Positions 7,380 to 17,419 of a DNA stretch of 64,000 nucleotides are shown here, piece after piece. This stretch comes from Candidatus Rifleibacteriota bacterium (lineage in GTDB: Bacteria > Muiribacteriota > Ozemobacteria > Ozemobacterales > Ozemobacteraceae), in the NCBI GenBank assembly GCA_012520995.1, contig JAAYNI010000013.1, forward strand, positions 1-64,000. Reading direction: 5' to 3'. Position 1 is the stretch's first letter, and the number at the start of each line of letters is the position of its first letter. Under the pieces are notes generated by a model, which had not been told where the DNA came from, made no database searches, and was given only the letters and a program-made list of their open reading frames with translations. The position numbers and the translations under genes were made by a program.

Positions 7380-8633
7380 TCAGGTTTTTCTTTCTTTTTG
7401 TTTGGCTGCAGGGAAGAGCACATTATTCAGTATTAGCCTGTAACCCGGGCTGTTCTTATGGAGAGCCAAGTTTGTCGGTCCCTCGCCGACCAAGTGGCTT
7501 ACGTCGGCCGGGTCGTGCCCGCCGTAGAAGCAGAAAAAGCCTTTGCCGTAATCGCCTCTTAAGTATTTGACAGAGACTCCGTCATTGTTTTCAGCAAGTA
7601 TAGTGATATTTGATTTAACGAGACTCTTTCGGAAAGCGGTTGTCTGACCGAAAAATCCGGCTATGACGTTTCTGTGGTTTTGATTAAGCATTGTAGGGAT
7701 TGGATCAAGTTTGGCGGAGAAGTCAAAGAGCATAAAGGTGCCAGGCTCAGAGACGTAGTTGTTGGAGGTATCTATGTCCGAATATTCGTAAATCATAGGG
7801 TTTGTAATCAATTTGAAGTTCTCGAAAGCCAAGCTTTTTGAGTAGTCGAGCTTGCTTTGTGCCAAGGGATCTATTGAGTCGCCGTCTATTTCGGGCGCAA
7901 CTATGTCAACTCCGTCTGCGGCCAAGGCTATGTCAAAAGTGTCCGCGGCTGAACACATAGCAAATAGAAAGCCGCCGTCAGCAATGAATTGCTTGAATTT
8001 TCTGGCTACGGCCAACTTAAGCTGAGGAATCTTCTTGAAGCCGAACTTTTGAGCTTCCAGAAGTTCTCGTGAGACTTCGGCTCTATACCAGGAAGCATTT
8101 CTGTAAGCGGCATAGAATTTGCCCAGCTGGCCTGTAAAATCTTCGTGGTGAAGATGTATCCAGTCAAATTTGTTTATGGCATCGGCCATAACTTCGCGGT
8201 CGTAGAACTTGTCATGGGGAATCTTTGCATAATCCAGAACCAGTAAAACCGCGTCATCCCAAGGCTTTTCATCCGGCGGTGAGTAAACTCCGATTTTAGG
8301 AGCTTTTTCAAGGAGAACTTTTTCCATGTTCTCTTCTTCGATGGTTGCTAAAATAGAGGCATATTCAGAGTCTGAGACAGGCTTTGTCGTTATGCCCCAG
8401 AGGTTGGCTTGTTTTTCTATTCTGCCGTCGGAGTCAAACATGAAGGAACCGCCTCTGTAATTGAGGAGCCACTCAACATTTTCTTTGAGCTCGTCAAGAA
8501 CCCAGTAGGCCAAGCCGTAGGCTCTGAGGTGGTCGTTTTGAGTGTCATCCATTGGAACCATAAGCTTTCCGGCTTGAAGAACGCTAGCGGAAAGCATTAT
8601 AAATAGCAATGCTAAAGCTGCGGTTTTTTTCAT
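7380..8633 (-). CDS. Secreted amidotransferase-fold protein (often labelled asparagine synthetase B)
   Basis: This 417-residue protein has a clear signal peptide (MKKTAALALLFIMLSASVLQAG) followed by KLMVPMDDTQNDHLRAYGLAYW. That opening is typical of exported proteins in Bacteroidetes-like genomes that databases call asparagine synthetase B. No synthetase domain is evident. The body, with GGFLFAMCSAADTFDIALAADGVDIV and later GFFCFYGGHDP, resembles a class I glutamine-amidotransferase/DUF4159-like flavodoxin fold. It starts five bases after the TPR gene and is probably the last gene of the MoxR-Bat operon. That places it at the cell envelope with the vWA and TPR proteins. Its biochemical role is unknown. 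Confidence 0.7.
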   Translation of the reverse strand: MKKTAALALLFIMLSASVLQAGKLMVPMDDTQNDHLRAYGLAYWVLDELKENVEWLLNYRGGSFMFDSDGRIEKQANLWGITTKPVSDSEYASILATIEEENMEKVLLEKAPKIGVYSPPDEKPWDDAVLLVLDYAKIPHDKFYDREVMADAINKFDWIHLHHEDFTGQLGKFYAAYRNASWYRAEVSRELLEAQKFGFKKIPQLKLAVARKFKQFIADGGFLFAMCSAADTFDIALAADGVDIVAPEIDGDSIDPLAQSKLDYSKSLAFENFKLITNPMIYEYSDIDTSNNYVSEPGTFMLFDFSAKLDPIPTMLNQNHRNVIAGFFGQTTAFRKSLVKSNITILAENNDGVSVKYLRGDYGKGFFCFYGGHDPADVSHLVGEGPTNLALHKNSPGYRLILNNVLFPAAKQKERKT

Positions 8634-8638
8634 TTTAT

Positions 8639-11020
8639 TTATCCGTTCTCAATTATTTTTTTATAAGCGGCGGTTCTAAGATCGTCCGGGAAAGAGTTGA
8701 CGAAAGTTAGCAACTGTTCTTTGTATCTGGAGTCAGTTATTCCGTTTATCTGATAATAGCTGATTTTAAGCGCTTCGGCATCAGCCTTCTGCTCAGGATA
8801 CTGGCACTTTTGGAGATATAAATCAGTTTCTTTTATGAAGTCCTTGCTGCCTGATTTCAGTCTGAATTCAAGCATTTCGGCTCCTATGTTTGCCCACAGC
8901 CATGGAGAGAGACCTTCGCTTTTTATGAGCAACGCCTTCAGAATATCTGCCGCTTCTGCATGTTTGCCTTGCATTGCCAGAGTTTTTGCTTGTACTCTGG
9001 TGTTTAAAGTGGCGAATTTGTCGGATGACAAATCCTTCGCGGTCGAGTTTGAAGTCAGGAAAAGGGCAAGTTCCAGGGCATCATTTATGCGGCTTCCCTC
9101 GCCTTTTGTTTCTATTAACATGTTTAAAATATTCAGGGCTTCTTGATACTGTTGTTTGACTGTTGCCAATTTAGCTCTCAGATAATCGGTCAAAACAAGA
9201 GTTTCTTCTATAGCAGATGCATCCAGCCGCATGTTGGTTCTTCCTTCATCTTCAGCTGTCAGAGCAAGTTCTTTGAGAGTTTTTTCAGCCTTGTCAAAGT
9301 CTCCGCGCCAGAATAGTATCTCGGCCATATAGGCTTGCCCGGCGAACCAATAGAGGTCGTTTTCGTTGTTTTGTCTGCCGACTCTGAGCAATGCGTTGGC
9401 AAAGGTTTCGGCTTTAGTCAAATCGTTTATGTCATTGAGGCTGACTTCAGCCAAGTCAGCATAGAGATCAAAGCGGCTTTGCACAAAGCCCTTGCTTGAG
9501 CTGTTAGCTATAACAGTTGCCAGCTCATAGGTTTCTTGTTTAAGAGCCAGGTTTGAGGAGCCCATTTTTAAGGCGATTCTTCCAAGGTTATATTGCAGAT
9601 TTCTCTCTGAAGCAAAAGGAATCATGGATTTTAGCAAGAAGAAGTGGAAGTTTTCAGGGGTTATCATAGCTTCTCTTTCAAGACTTGCTATGAGATAAGT
9701 ATCGAAAAAGCCCATAGAACTCTGCCAAACTTCTATTATTGAGTCTACCGAAGAAATTTTCTTTTCTCTGAGATAGAGCTCTATCAATGCTTGTTCAGCA
9801 GATGTGATATCGCTTTTTCTGAGTATTGCTTTTAATTTTGTTTCCAGATTGAATTTTTTGCGGTCAGCGTAGAGTTTGTCAAAGATATTCTGCTTATATG
9901 AACCGCTTTGTATGACGTTCAGATATTCATCGTAGGCTTCGCTGTCGCGTCCCAATGCGCTTAAAACTCCGGCTTTTTCCTCAGCAAGAGCAGTTTCATC
10001 CATCAATGCTATTCTGGCTTCATCAAAGGCATCCAGAGCTTCATTTGGATAGTTGTTTTCTATAAGCACGTTTATGTATTTTACGTATCTTTCGGCGCTT
10101 CTGCTGTAGGCTCCGCCCAGTATCTTTCTCCACCATGTTAAAGCGGCCAGTTTATCGCCTTCCGCATTAAAGCAGTTGCCCATAAGAATAAGAGCCCTTT
10201 GGTTATATTTGTCTTTTTTGAGAAACATATCCAAGTAATAGATAGCTCTTTTGTTGTCATTCTTGGCTACCAGCATTTCTATAAATGTAAGAAAATAGTC
10301 TGGAGATATGTCTATAGAAGGGTTTTCTTCTATGAGTTTAACGGCCTCATCCAGATGATTCATGGCAACGCGGCATCTGAACATGAAGTCAAGGTAATCT
10401 TTGGTTCTCATGGAGAGTCTGCGTTCATCAAGAATTTGCATGAGAGATCTTATGTCTCCGCTTTTTAAAGCGTAATCAAGAAGATCCGCGAAAGCCTCTT
10501 TATTGCCGGAAGTAACAAATTTGCCTAAAAGCAGCCAAGCTTCGTCTTTGCGTCCGCTTAGCATGTAAGTTTTGGCTAGAAGCCTTGCAGCTTCTGCATG
10601 CATAGAGTTTGAATTGAGATATTTCTCGAGAATTTCTGAAGCGTCTCTGTAACGCAGCAGATCTATGTAGATTTCCGCCAAGAAGGATATATATTTATAT
10701 TCTTCGTAGCTTTGGAGACCCTTCTCAATTTCGTCCTTTATTAGATTTGCCGCCTTAATGTTTTCACCTGTGAGTTTATAGATCTCAGCAAGTTGCCACT
10801 TGATTTCTTTAGCTCTGAAGTCATCGGGGTAATCTACAACTGCTTTTTCAAGAAGTTTTTTTCCTAAGTTTATATGGCCGCTCTTAAATGCGGTAAGAGC
10901 ATCTTTATAAAGTTTTGTGGCTTCAATTGAGGTCTTGAAATCGGCTCTGACGGCAGCGGCAGAGAAAGATACGAGCAGAATAGCTATGGCGGCTGATATA
11001 AACAGTCTTGTTTTACTCAT
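8639..11020 (-). CDS. Exported TPR-repeat protein
   Basis: This 793-residue protein has an N-terminal signal sequence (about residues 7-26, ending in AAAVRADF). Helical TPR-like repeats fill much of its length. Examples are ALTAFKSGHINLGKKLLEKAVVDYPDD near residue 42, AARLLAKTYMLSGRKDEAWLLL near 148 and RALILMGNCFNAEGDKLAALTWW near 275. It probably scaffolds protein contacts in the periplasm. Its ATG overlaps the stop of the DUF4175 gene (ATGA) and a GGAG site precedes it, so translation is coupled. TPR proteins commonly accompany Bat operons. No enzyme motif is visible. Confidence 0.85.
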   Translation of the reverse strand: MSKTRLFISAAIAILLVSFSAAAVRADFKTSIEATKLYKDALTAFKSGHINLGKKLLEKAVVDYPDDFRAKEIKWQLAEIYKLTGENIKAANLIKDEIEKGLQSYEEYKYISFLAEIYIDLLRYRDASEILEKYLNSNSMHAEAARLLAKTYMLSGRKDEAWLLLGKFVTSGNKEAFADLLDYALKSGDIRSLMQILDERRLSMRTKDYLDFMFRCRVAMNHLDEAVKLIEENPSIDISPDYFLTFIEMLVAKNDNKRAIYYLDMFLKKDKYNQRALILMGNCFNAEGDKLAALTWWRKILGGAYSRSAERYVKYINVLIENNYPNEALDAFDEARIALMDETALAEEKAGVLSALGRDSEAYDEYLNVIQSGSYKQNIFDKLYADRKKFNLETKLKAILRKSDITSAEQALIELYLREKKISSVDSIIEVWQSSMGFFDTYLIASLEREAMITPENFHFFLLKSMIPFASERNLQYNLGRIALKMGSSNLALKQETYELATVIANSSSKGFVQSRFDLYADLAEVSLNDINDLTKAETFANALLRVGRQNNENDLYWFAGQAYMAEILFWRGDFDKAEKTLKELALTAEDEGRTNMRLDASAIEETLVLTDYLRAKLATVKQQYQEALNILNMLIETKGEGSRINDALELALFLTSNSTAKDLSSDKFATLNTRVQAKTLAMQGKHAEAADILKALLIKSEGLSPWLWANIGAEMLEFRLKSGSKDFIKETDLYLQKCQYPEQKADAEALKISYYQINGITDSRYKEQLLTFVNSFPDDLRTAAYKKIIENG

Positions 11021-14000
11021 TTCTTTTCTCCGTAGATATTGAGGGATTTGAAGTAATCATTTATCAGGTTTTTGTATTCAGGCGGGTAATCTTCAGGAAG
11101 ATCGCTTAAGAAGTCTTTTGAAAGGTCTTGTTGCAGGTTTCCTGAATCATCTACAGGAGTATCTGCCTGGACTTGTTTGATTGAGGATTCGGGCGTAACA
11201 GCCTTGCGTTCTTCGCTTTCTTCTTCGTCGTCGCGTCTTCTAAGTGATTTTTGGGCCTTGAGCATTTTTTCGTAGACTTCTTTTTGTTTTTCGGCTACTT
11301 CTCGCTTAAGAGCAGGATCCAGTATTTCAGTCTCTATATCTTCCATTTCTTGAGTGATATCGTTGAGTCTGCCTCTGGTGCTGCCGGTTTGTCTTAGACT
11401 TTGCATTATTTGCTCAAGGGACTGTCTGATATGCTGCTGCTCAATGGCCAGCTGTTGAAGCTCTTCTTGACTTTGGACACCGAGCTGCATTTGTTGGCGC
11501 ATGTTTTTCTGGTATAGCTGCAGTTGTCTTCTGGTGAGATTTTGGAATTGTTGGAATGGGCTGTCGGAAGAACCGCCTGAAGAGTCTTCTCCCATGTTTT
11601 CTTGGGTTCGCATAAGTTCGGCGGCAAGTTTATTATACATATTAATTATGATGTATTGATCCAGCCGCGCTTTGGCGAGTTGGCGGTTTTCGAGGTTGAC
11701 TATTATGTCTGCGAACAGCTCAGGAGCCTTTTCTGTGATGCGTGTCAAGGACATATCAGCGGAGAAGGTTTGGGTAACCATTTCCTTTACGTGCCTGTCG
11801 AGTCTTTCTGCCTGTTTCCGTAAACTCAGCTGTTTTACAGACAGAAAGTCTATTATAGGTTCTATTTGCGGCATATGTCCGCGCATGAAGCTGTCCGGGT
11901 AGCTTGTTATGTCCATAAGTATCTCTTCTTGGACTCTTGAGATTTTCAGAGCTTTTTTTATAAGAGGCGAGAAATCTGCTTCTTGCTGATTGGCGCCTGC
12001 TTGCATTTGCATGTCTATGTTGTTTGCGTCTTCTTTCAGGCGTTGCAGGAATTTAAGCATTTCCTGTTGATTTTCCAAGGACTTCTCCAAGTTTTTTTCT
12101 TTCATATTCTTGGTGATTTCCTGCCCTTTTTGCTCGAAATCCATGTTTTTCATGCGATCCAAGATGTTTTTTAAGTCTTCTTGGAAGGGTTTTGGCTGAT
12201 TCAAGAAGCTGTCTTTGTTTTCTTCTTTTGTAAGCTTGTCTGTTTGTTCTTCAAGCTGCTTCAGCTCTTGGTTAATTTTTTCTTGCTGTTGTTTTAGGTC
12301 TTCTAAAAGGTCGTTTTCTTCTTGAGACAGCTCTCCTGCCTTTTGTTTGTCTATGAGCTCTTGAGTTTGAGAGGCAATATTTTCCTGTCGTTTTGCAAGG
12401 TCTTTTATGGCTTCGTTGATGGAGTTGACCTGTTGCAGTTCTTTTACCTGCTTCAGCAATTCTATTGTGCGGTCGAGTTTGTCTATGTAATCATCCATTC
12501 GGAAGTTTTTTTGATATTCCTCTATGGCAGCCGGGTCGATATTCACTTTTTCCAAAGTTTTTTGAAGCTCTTGCATAAACTGGCGTGTTTCATCGTCCAA
12601 GACTTCTTGGAAGAGCTTTTCAACAGTTTGCATTTTTTCTATGGCTTCTGTTGATGTGAAAGGGTTCTTCCTCATATCCTGGTTCAGTTTTTTGAATTGC
12701 TCATATAGTTCTTGAGCGTCTTTTGCGGCTTTTTGAGACTTTTCAAGGGCCTGTTCAAGGGCTTTTTTATTTTCAAAATCTAGGGTGCCTTCATGTTTGA
12801 TTTTTTCGTAGACTTCTTTCAGGGCTTCGTTTTGGAGCCTTCGCTCTTGCGCAAAGTCTTTAAGTTTATTTGAGATCTGTTCTTGAATGCCGTCTTCGCC
12901 CATATAAACGTCATACATTGAGGGCATGTTAACGAAATAGATGGGAGTGGAGGCTATATTTGGCTGAGGCTCTTTTGCGTCATCAGACTCAACGTAGTAG
13001 CGAATTTTTGTGCCGGGAGCAATATGCAAGGTGTCTAAAAGCCAAGGGTAGTCAACCTCAAATTCTTTTTTGGGAGTGAAGTCGGACTTCATGTTGAGCG
13101 GAATGAAAGTTTCTCTGGCGCCTACCGCATAGTGGAGAATGACACTTTTAACGCCAAAGTCGTCTTTTGCGGCGACTTTTAGATTGAGCATCTTGGATTT
13201 TGGGAAAGGCACGTCTTGCCCTGGGCTTAGAATTTCGACTTGAGGCTTTTCGTCTTCAAGGGCTTTAATACTGTAGCTGAGAGGGTCTTTGTTAGTTATG
13301 CCTTCATTGTTTTTGATAGTAAAGCTGAATACAGTGTCTGTAGCTACGGCAAATTCATAAGAAAAAGCAAAATCATCTTTTATTTCACATGGGGAGACAG
13401 AATCTTCTCCGAAAACAACTTCTGCAGTTTTCAGTTCCTGTGAGGACATACCCTCTGCTTTGAGAAGGCTTCCGGCTAAGATTGTCGCGTCAGTTTCGCC
13501 TTCAGGAAGAACTTGATGTTCTTTTGATATATAGGCAGGCTGAATGAGGGTAATTTGCATGGTTTTGATTTCAGGGCGAGGAACTGCATTTATCAAATAT
13601 TCCGGTGATTCCGCTTTGCCGCAGATTACCTTGTATTTCATGGGTTCACGCACGTTTTCCAGCACAAAAGCATGAGTAAGATCTTTAAGAGTGTCTCTGT
13701 ACATCTCTACTCTTGAGGGTTCGTTTTCGCCTGTTTTTGTTAAAAGGAAAACAGGTTTTTGTGGAAAAGATTCGAATTCTGCTTTGATTTCCAAGCTTTC
13801 TCCGGCGGGCAGGGTTATGTCGCCCGGGAGAACTTTCATGGTCATGGGAGTCCAAGGACTGATACGCGCGAATGGTATAATCATGCGTTTAGCGGCTGAA
13901 ATGATTTCTCCGGGGGATATAAGTGTCCAAACGAGAATAGGTATAAGAATGGCGGTTAGAGCCTTTGAAACTCTTTTAATCGAGATTTTTTGCAAGGCTT

Positions 14001-14460
14001 TTTCGGAATCCTCCTCGGTGAGGAGAGGGGCAGCCGAGCAGACCGTAAGCTTTTTCATAACAGCTTCAAGGCTGTTTTTGCCTGAGCTTTCGTTCAGAGC
14101 GAAGTCGGCTGCGCTCAAAAGAGCTGAATTGAATCTGCCGGAGCTTTTTTCAATTTCCGAGGAAAGTTCGGTTGCGTGCGTTTGAGATTTAAAGATTTTG
14201 ACGAGTCCGTAAACGGCCAGAATAACGGCTGCGTAGAAAACAACGTTTACAGCGAAACGGAGAAGTTCGGACTGAAATGGAGTACGCTCTGCTAACAGAA
14301 ACAGCAGGAATATGATGAAAAAAGCAAAAATCGAGCGCATAAGGTGTTTGGCTGCGAATTTCAGTTTTCGCTTCTTTTCATATTTTGAAAGAGCGAGCAA
14401 CAGAGCCTGTTTGGAGGCTTCGTATTTGGATAAATTCAAGTTTTGCTGGTTATTTTCCAT
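11017..14460 (-). CDS. DUF4175-type large membrane-anchored coiled-coil protein
   Basis: An 1147-residue protein. Two N-terminal membrane helices (about residues 40-90) and another near 165-190 are followed by an extracytoplasmic beta-rich part. From about residue 510 to 1090 there is a very long stretch rich in Glu, Gln, Lys and Leu that must be coiled coil (for example QEENDLLEDLKQQQEKINQEL). This plan matches DUF4175 proteins encoded beside DUF4159 in many Gram-negative phyla. The function is unknown, and a role in envelope stress or integrity with the MoxR/vWA system is likely. The gene starts four bases after the DUF4159 stop and overlaps the TPR gene by four bases. Confidence 0.8.
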   Translation of the reverse strand: MENNQQNLNLSKYEASKQALLLALSKYEKKRKLKFAAKHLMRSIFAFFIIFLLFLLAERTPFQSELLRFAVNVVFYAAVILAVYGLVKIFKSQTHATELSSEIEKSSGRFNSALLSAADFALNESSGKNSLEAVMKKLTVCSAAPLLTEEDSEKALQKISIKRVSKALTAILIPILVWTLISPGEIISAAKRMIIPFARISPWTPMTMKVLPGDITLPAGESLEIKAEFESFPQKPVFLLTKTGENEPSRVEMYRDTLKDLTHAFVLENVREPMKYKVICGKAESPEYLINAVPRPEIKTMQITLIQPAYISKEHQVLPEGETDATILAGSLLKAEGMSSQELKTAEVVFGEDSVSPCEIKDDFAFSYEFAVATDTVFSFTIKNNEGITNKDPLSYSIKALEDEKPQVEILSPGQDVPFPKSKMLNLKVAAKDDFGVKSVILHYAVGARETFIPLNMKSDFTPKKEFEVDYPWLLDTLHIAPGTKIRYYVESDDAKEPQPNIASTPIYFVNMPSMYDVYMGEDGIQEQISNKLKDFAQERRLQNEALKEVYEKIKHEGTLDFENKKALEQALEKSQKAAKDAQELYEQFKKLNQDMRKNPFTSTEAIEKMQTVEKLFQEVLDDETRQFMQELQKTLEKVNIDPAAIEEYQKNFRMDDYIDKLDRTIELLKQVKELQQVNSINEAIKDLAKRQENIASQTQELIDKQKAGELSQEENDLLEDLKQQQEKINQELKQLEEQTDKLTKEENKDSFLNQPKPFQEDLKNILDRMKNMDFEQKGQEITKNMKEKNLEKSLENQQEMLKFLQRLKEDANNIDMQMQAGANQQEADFSPLIKKALKISRVQEEILMDITSYPDSFMRGHMPQIEPIIDFLSVKQLSLRKQAERLDRHVKEMVTQTFSADMSLTRITEKAPELFADIIVNLENRQLAKARLDQYIIINMYNKLAAELMRTQENMGEDSSGGSSDSPFQQFQNLTRRQLQLYQKNMRQQMQLGVQSQEELQQLAIEQQHIRQSLEQIMQSLRQTGSTRGRLNDITQEMEDIETEILDPALKREVAEKQKEVYEKMLKAQKSLRRRDDEEESEERKAVTPESSIKQVQADTPVDDSGNLQQDLSKDFLSDLPEDYPPEYKNLINDYFKSLNIYGEKK

Positions 14461-14464
14461 AGTA

Positions 14465-15148
14465 TTACTGTGTCATCGCATAAAAGACGATGTTTATTGC
14501 CATTTTCATGGCTTTTTCTCTTATTTCGGGGGTGTCGGCTTTGTGTATGCCTGCGTCTTCAAGACCGTCGCCTATGTCTGATTCAAAGAGGTAAAGGATT
14601 TTCATTTTGCCGTCGCGGAATATTGCCAAGCCTTCGGGCGGTTTGGCATCATGCTCGTGAATTTTCGGCAGACCGTCAGGGAAATGGTAAACATTGTTGT
14701 AGATAGGATGATCGGCAGGCAAAAGCTGCAGTTGTTCATCAGGATATATTTTTTTTATTTCTCTTTTTACGAATCTTTCCAAGCCGTAGCTATCGTTAAT
14801 CCAGAGAAAACCGCCGTTTTCAAGATACTTCATCAGAGCTGAAGCTTCGGAATCTGTAAGTTTGAAATGGCCGTGTCCCGTCATGTAAAGCATAGGGTAT
14901 CTGAAAAGCTCAGGGTCGGTCAGAGAAACAGAGATATCTTCATATCTTGCGGGAATGCCGAATCTTTCGTTAAGAGCTCTCAGAAGGTTTGGCATTGAGG
15001 TCGGGCCTGTATACCAGTCGCCGCCGCCGCTGTATTTGAGACGTGGAATTATGAGCTGCTCGGTATAAGCGTTCAATGTATTGGGAGAAAAGAGAATATA
15101 GGCTTGCAAAAGGGTTATAATAGCAAGCTGCAAGATATTTTTTTTCAT
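14465..15148 (-). CDS. DUF4159 domain protein, exported
   Basis: This 227-residue protein starts MKKNILQLAIITLLQAYILFSPNTLNA, a signal peptide. The mature part shows the DUF4159 pattern: LIIPRLKYSGGGDWYTGPTSMPNLLRAL, then YPMLYMTGHGHFKLTDSEASALMKYLENGGFLWIND. The last part recalls an amidotransferase-like fold. The chosen ATG (15148) overlaps the preceding stop in TGATG and has GGAGG upstream. A longer reading of 25 more codons would run into the upstream gene and lacks a site. It belongs to the Bat-type operon. No catalytic residue is established for the family. Confidence 0.85.
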   Translation of the reverse strand: MKKNILQLAIITLLQAYILFSPNTLNAYTEQLIIPRLKYSGGGDWYTGPTSMPNLLRALNERFGIPARYEDISVSLTDPELFRYPMLYMTGHGHFKLTDSEASALMKYLENGGFLWINDSYGLERFVKREIKKIYPDEQLQLLPADHPIYNNVYHFPDGLPKIHEHDAKPPEGLAIFRDGKMKILYLFESDIGDGLEDAGIHKADTPEIREKAMKMAINIVFYAMTQ

Positions 15149-17418
15149 CAGCTCAAACCTCCGGTTCTGCGCAGATACCACTCGGCAATAGGAAGCAAAG
15201 CCATCCAAAGGAAGAGGAACCACAAGTCGGTGAAGTCGGTATAGGCTGTTTCAAGTTTTGTTGCGGCGGTTACTTCCATTTTATCGAAAATATCGGAAAA
15301 GTTCACGTCATAAGCGAAATATCCGCCGGATTGTTCGGCGAGCTTCGAAAGCAGCTCGTGATCTATTTGCGGGTTCTCAAATTCAGCTGTGGGCATTTCA
15401 ACGTATAGCTCTGTAGTCGATGTGCCCAAAAAGGCTCCTTTATGGTAGGCGGAAGCTTCTATTTTGTGAGTTCCTTCTGCAACAGCGGTAAAAGAGGCTT
15501 CATAACAGCCTGTTTGAGAGGTTTCGCGGCAAACTATTTTGGTTTCTGCGCCTTCCGGCTCGGTGATTTTAAGATGTACTTGAGCTGAAGAAAGGAGTTT
15601 GTTTGCGGAGTCCATAACCCAAACGTTTATTTTGGCAGGTTTAGATATGAAAGCTTTTCCGCCTGGAATTTCGATTGATACTTGGGCATCTTCTTTGCGG
15701 TTTGCCAACCATTTAGCCATATTGACTATGAAAGCCGTGTATTCTTTGAGGCTGCCTGAAATCGGAACAGTTCTGAAGCCCATAGGCCATACAGGGCCGC
15801 CTGTGAACATAAGCACGTTGCCCATGCCTGCTCTGGAATGCAAAAGGAAGGGCAGTTCTGAATTTTTGCCTCTTACGGTTGATGAAATAAGTATTTGAGC
15901 GGCAGGTTTTATTTCGGAAAATTCGAATATGCCGTTAAACTTGGGAGCTGAAGAGAATAGAGCTTCATTTTTAAACCTGTCGGCTTGCAGTTTCAAGAAG
16001 GAATATTCAGGGTCGCCTGGCGGCAATTTCATATTGCCTGAAATTGAGTGCCATTTTGAACCAGCCAAGTTTACAGGCAGAAGTTTTGCAAATGGGGTTG
16101 ATGCGTAAGCAGGGTGATAAACTGTTGAGCCTGAAGGCAGAAGCAAGAGACCCGCTTTTCCTGATTCTATCTTGGTTACAAGAGCATCTTGGAATTGTCT
16201 GAGGTTTTCATATGAGAGTTCTTGAAGAATTATTGCGTCAGCTGCTTCTATTTCTTTTGCGAAGTCAGGCATTTGAATGGCTTTTTGAGGCTTAAAGCTC
16301 TTGGAATGCGCCCATTTTTCGCCTGCTTTTATATACATTGTCATATCGGTGTTGGGGTCAGATGAAAGAGCGTGAAGAATGAATTTCAAATCCCAGGATG
16401 GCTTTCCGGCAATAGCCAAAACATTTATGCGCTCTTTTACTACTTTAAGCATAAAACCTGTTTTATTGTTTTCGGTTGTAAGCTCATTTGCCGAGACAGG
16501 AAGAGAAAACTCGTATCGGAATAGTCCTTCTTCTTCGCAGGCAAGGTTATATGCAAAGGGAGTTGTGAGCCCTTCTTTGTTCAACGCGATTTTGATGCTG
16601 TCATGGATTTGGCCGTCTTTTTTGACTGTTATTTCTACTTCGCTTGTGTTGGGATTTCTTGCCGTAATCTCGCCGTTTATTGCCATGGCGGAGTTGAGAA
16701 AGCCGATAGAAGGTTTTCCGGGTATTTTGATTCCAAGGTCGGAAATATCTCCGTCTGTGCCTGGCGCAATGGGATAGAGAGGGACTCGGGTATTTCTTAG
16801 GGCTATCAGCGGATTTTCGCCTGCATTGTTGGCGCCGTCTGTAATTATGATTGCTCCAAGCATATTTGTTTCGCCCAAGTAAGATGTTACATTTTTGACA
16901 GCATCGCCCAGATTTGTATAGTTGCCTGAGGCGTTGATAGAGAAGTTTTCAATCTCATGTCTGGAGATAGGAGAAACTGTATCAGAGAAGGCAAAGACTT
17001 CAGCAGGTGAGCCTGTTTTTTTGAGAACTTTGTCCAGGAGGCCTTTTTTGAAAATTTTCTCGACTCTTTGCATTCTTGTTTCGTCATCAACTTTTATCTC
17101 CATACTTTTGGAGACATCCAATATAACGGCTAATTTGTTCTGCTTGGGAACGTATCCTGATACGACTATGCCAGGTGATGAGCAGAGGAAGATGAGTCCT
17201 GCTGCCCAAAGAAGTCTTATAGACATTAGGATTTTTTGTTTTTTAGGAGAAACGGGCTTGCCTTCAAAGCGTTTTGTCAAAAACCAAATAAAAGGCAAAA
17301 AGGCTGCCGAAGCTAATAAGATGCCTGCCCAGCCCCATTGTGAAGAGAAAGCCAGATTTCTTATGTTTCTGATGTTTCCTGTTTTTATGCCTATAAGGCT
17401 CAGCAATTTTGCAAACAT
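15148..17418 (-). CDS. vWA-domain membrane protein with amidotransferase-like part
   Basis: A 756-residue protein. Two N-terminal hydrophobic segments (about residues 30-55 and 68-90) precede a von Willebrand A domain with the metal-binding motif DVSKS (VILDVSKSMEI) near residue 107. A middle section contains an amidotransferase-like fold (LLLLPSGSTVYHPAY). A beta-sandwich-rich region and a C-terminal membrane segment (LWFLFLWMALLPIAEWYL) follow. The ATG at 17418, preceded by AAGAGG and one base after the BatA stop, is preferred over an upstream start inside that gene. Such proteins act with MoxR ATPases at the membrane. The exact client is unknown. Confidence 0.82.
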   Translation of the reverse strand: MFAKLLSLIGIKTGNIRNIRNLAFSSQWGWAGILLASAAFLPFIWFLTKRFEGKPVSPKKQKILMSIRLLWAAGLIFLCSSPGIVVSGYVPKQNKLAVILDVSKSMEIKVDDETRMQRVEKIFKKGLLDKVLKKTGSPAEVFAFSDTVSPISRHEIENFSINASGNYTNLGDAVKNVTSYLGETNMLGAIIITDGANNAGENPLIALRNTRVPLYPIAPGTDGDISDLGIKIPGKPSIGFLNSAMAINGEITARNPNTSEVEITVKKDGQIHDSIKIALNKEGLTTPFAYNLACEEEGLFRYEFSLPVSANELTTENNKTGFMLKVVKERINVLAIAGKPSWDLKFILHALSSDPNTDMTMYIKAGEKWAHSKSFKPQKAIQMPDFAKEIEAADAIILQELSYENLRQFQDALVTKIESGKAGLLLLPSGSTVYHPAYASTPFAKLLPVNLAGSKWHSISGNMKLPPGDPEYSFLKLQADRFKNEALFSSAPKFNGIFEFSEIKPAAQILISSTVRGKNSELPFLLHSRAGMGNVLMFTGGPVWPMGFRTVPISGSLKEYTAFIVNMAKWLANRKEDAQVSIEIPGGKAFISKPAKINVWVMDSANKLLSSAQVHLKITEPEGAETKIVCRETSQTGCYEASFTAVAEGTHKIEASAYHKGAFLGTSTTELYVEMPTAEFENPQIDHELLSKLAEQSGGYFAYDVNFSDIFDKMEVTAATKLETAYTDFTDLWFLFLWMALLPIAEWYLRRTGGLS

Positions 17419-17419
17419 T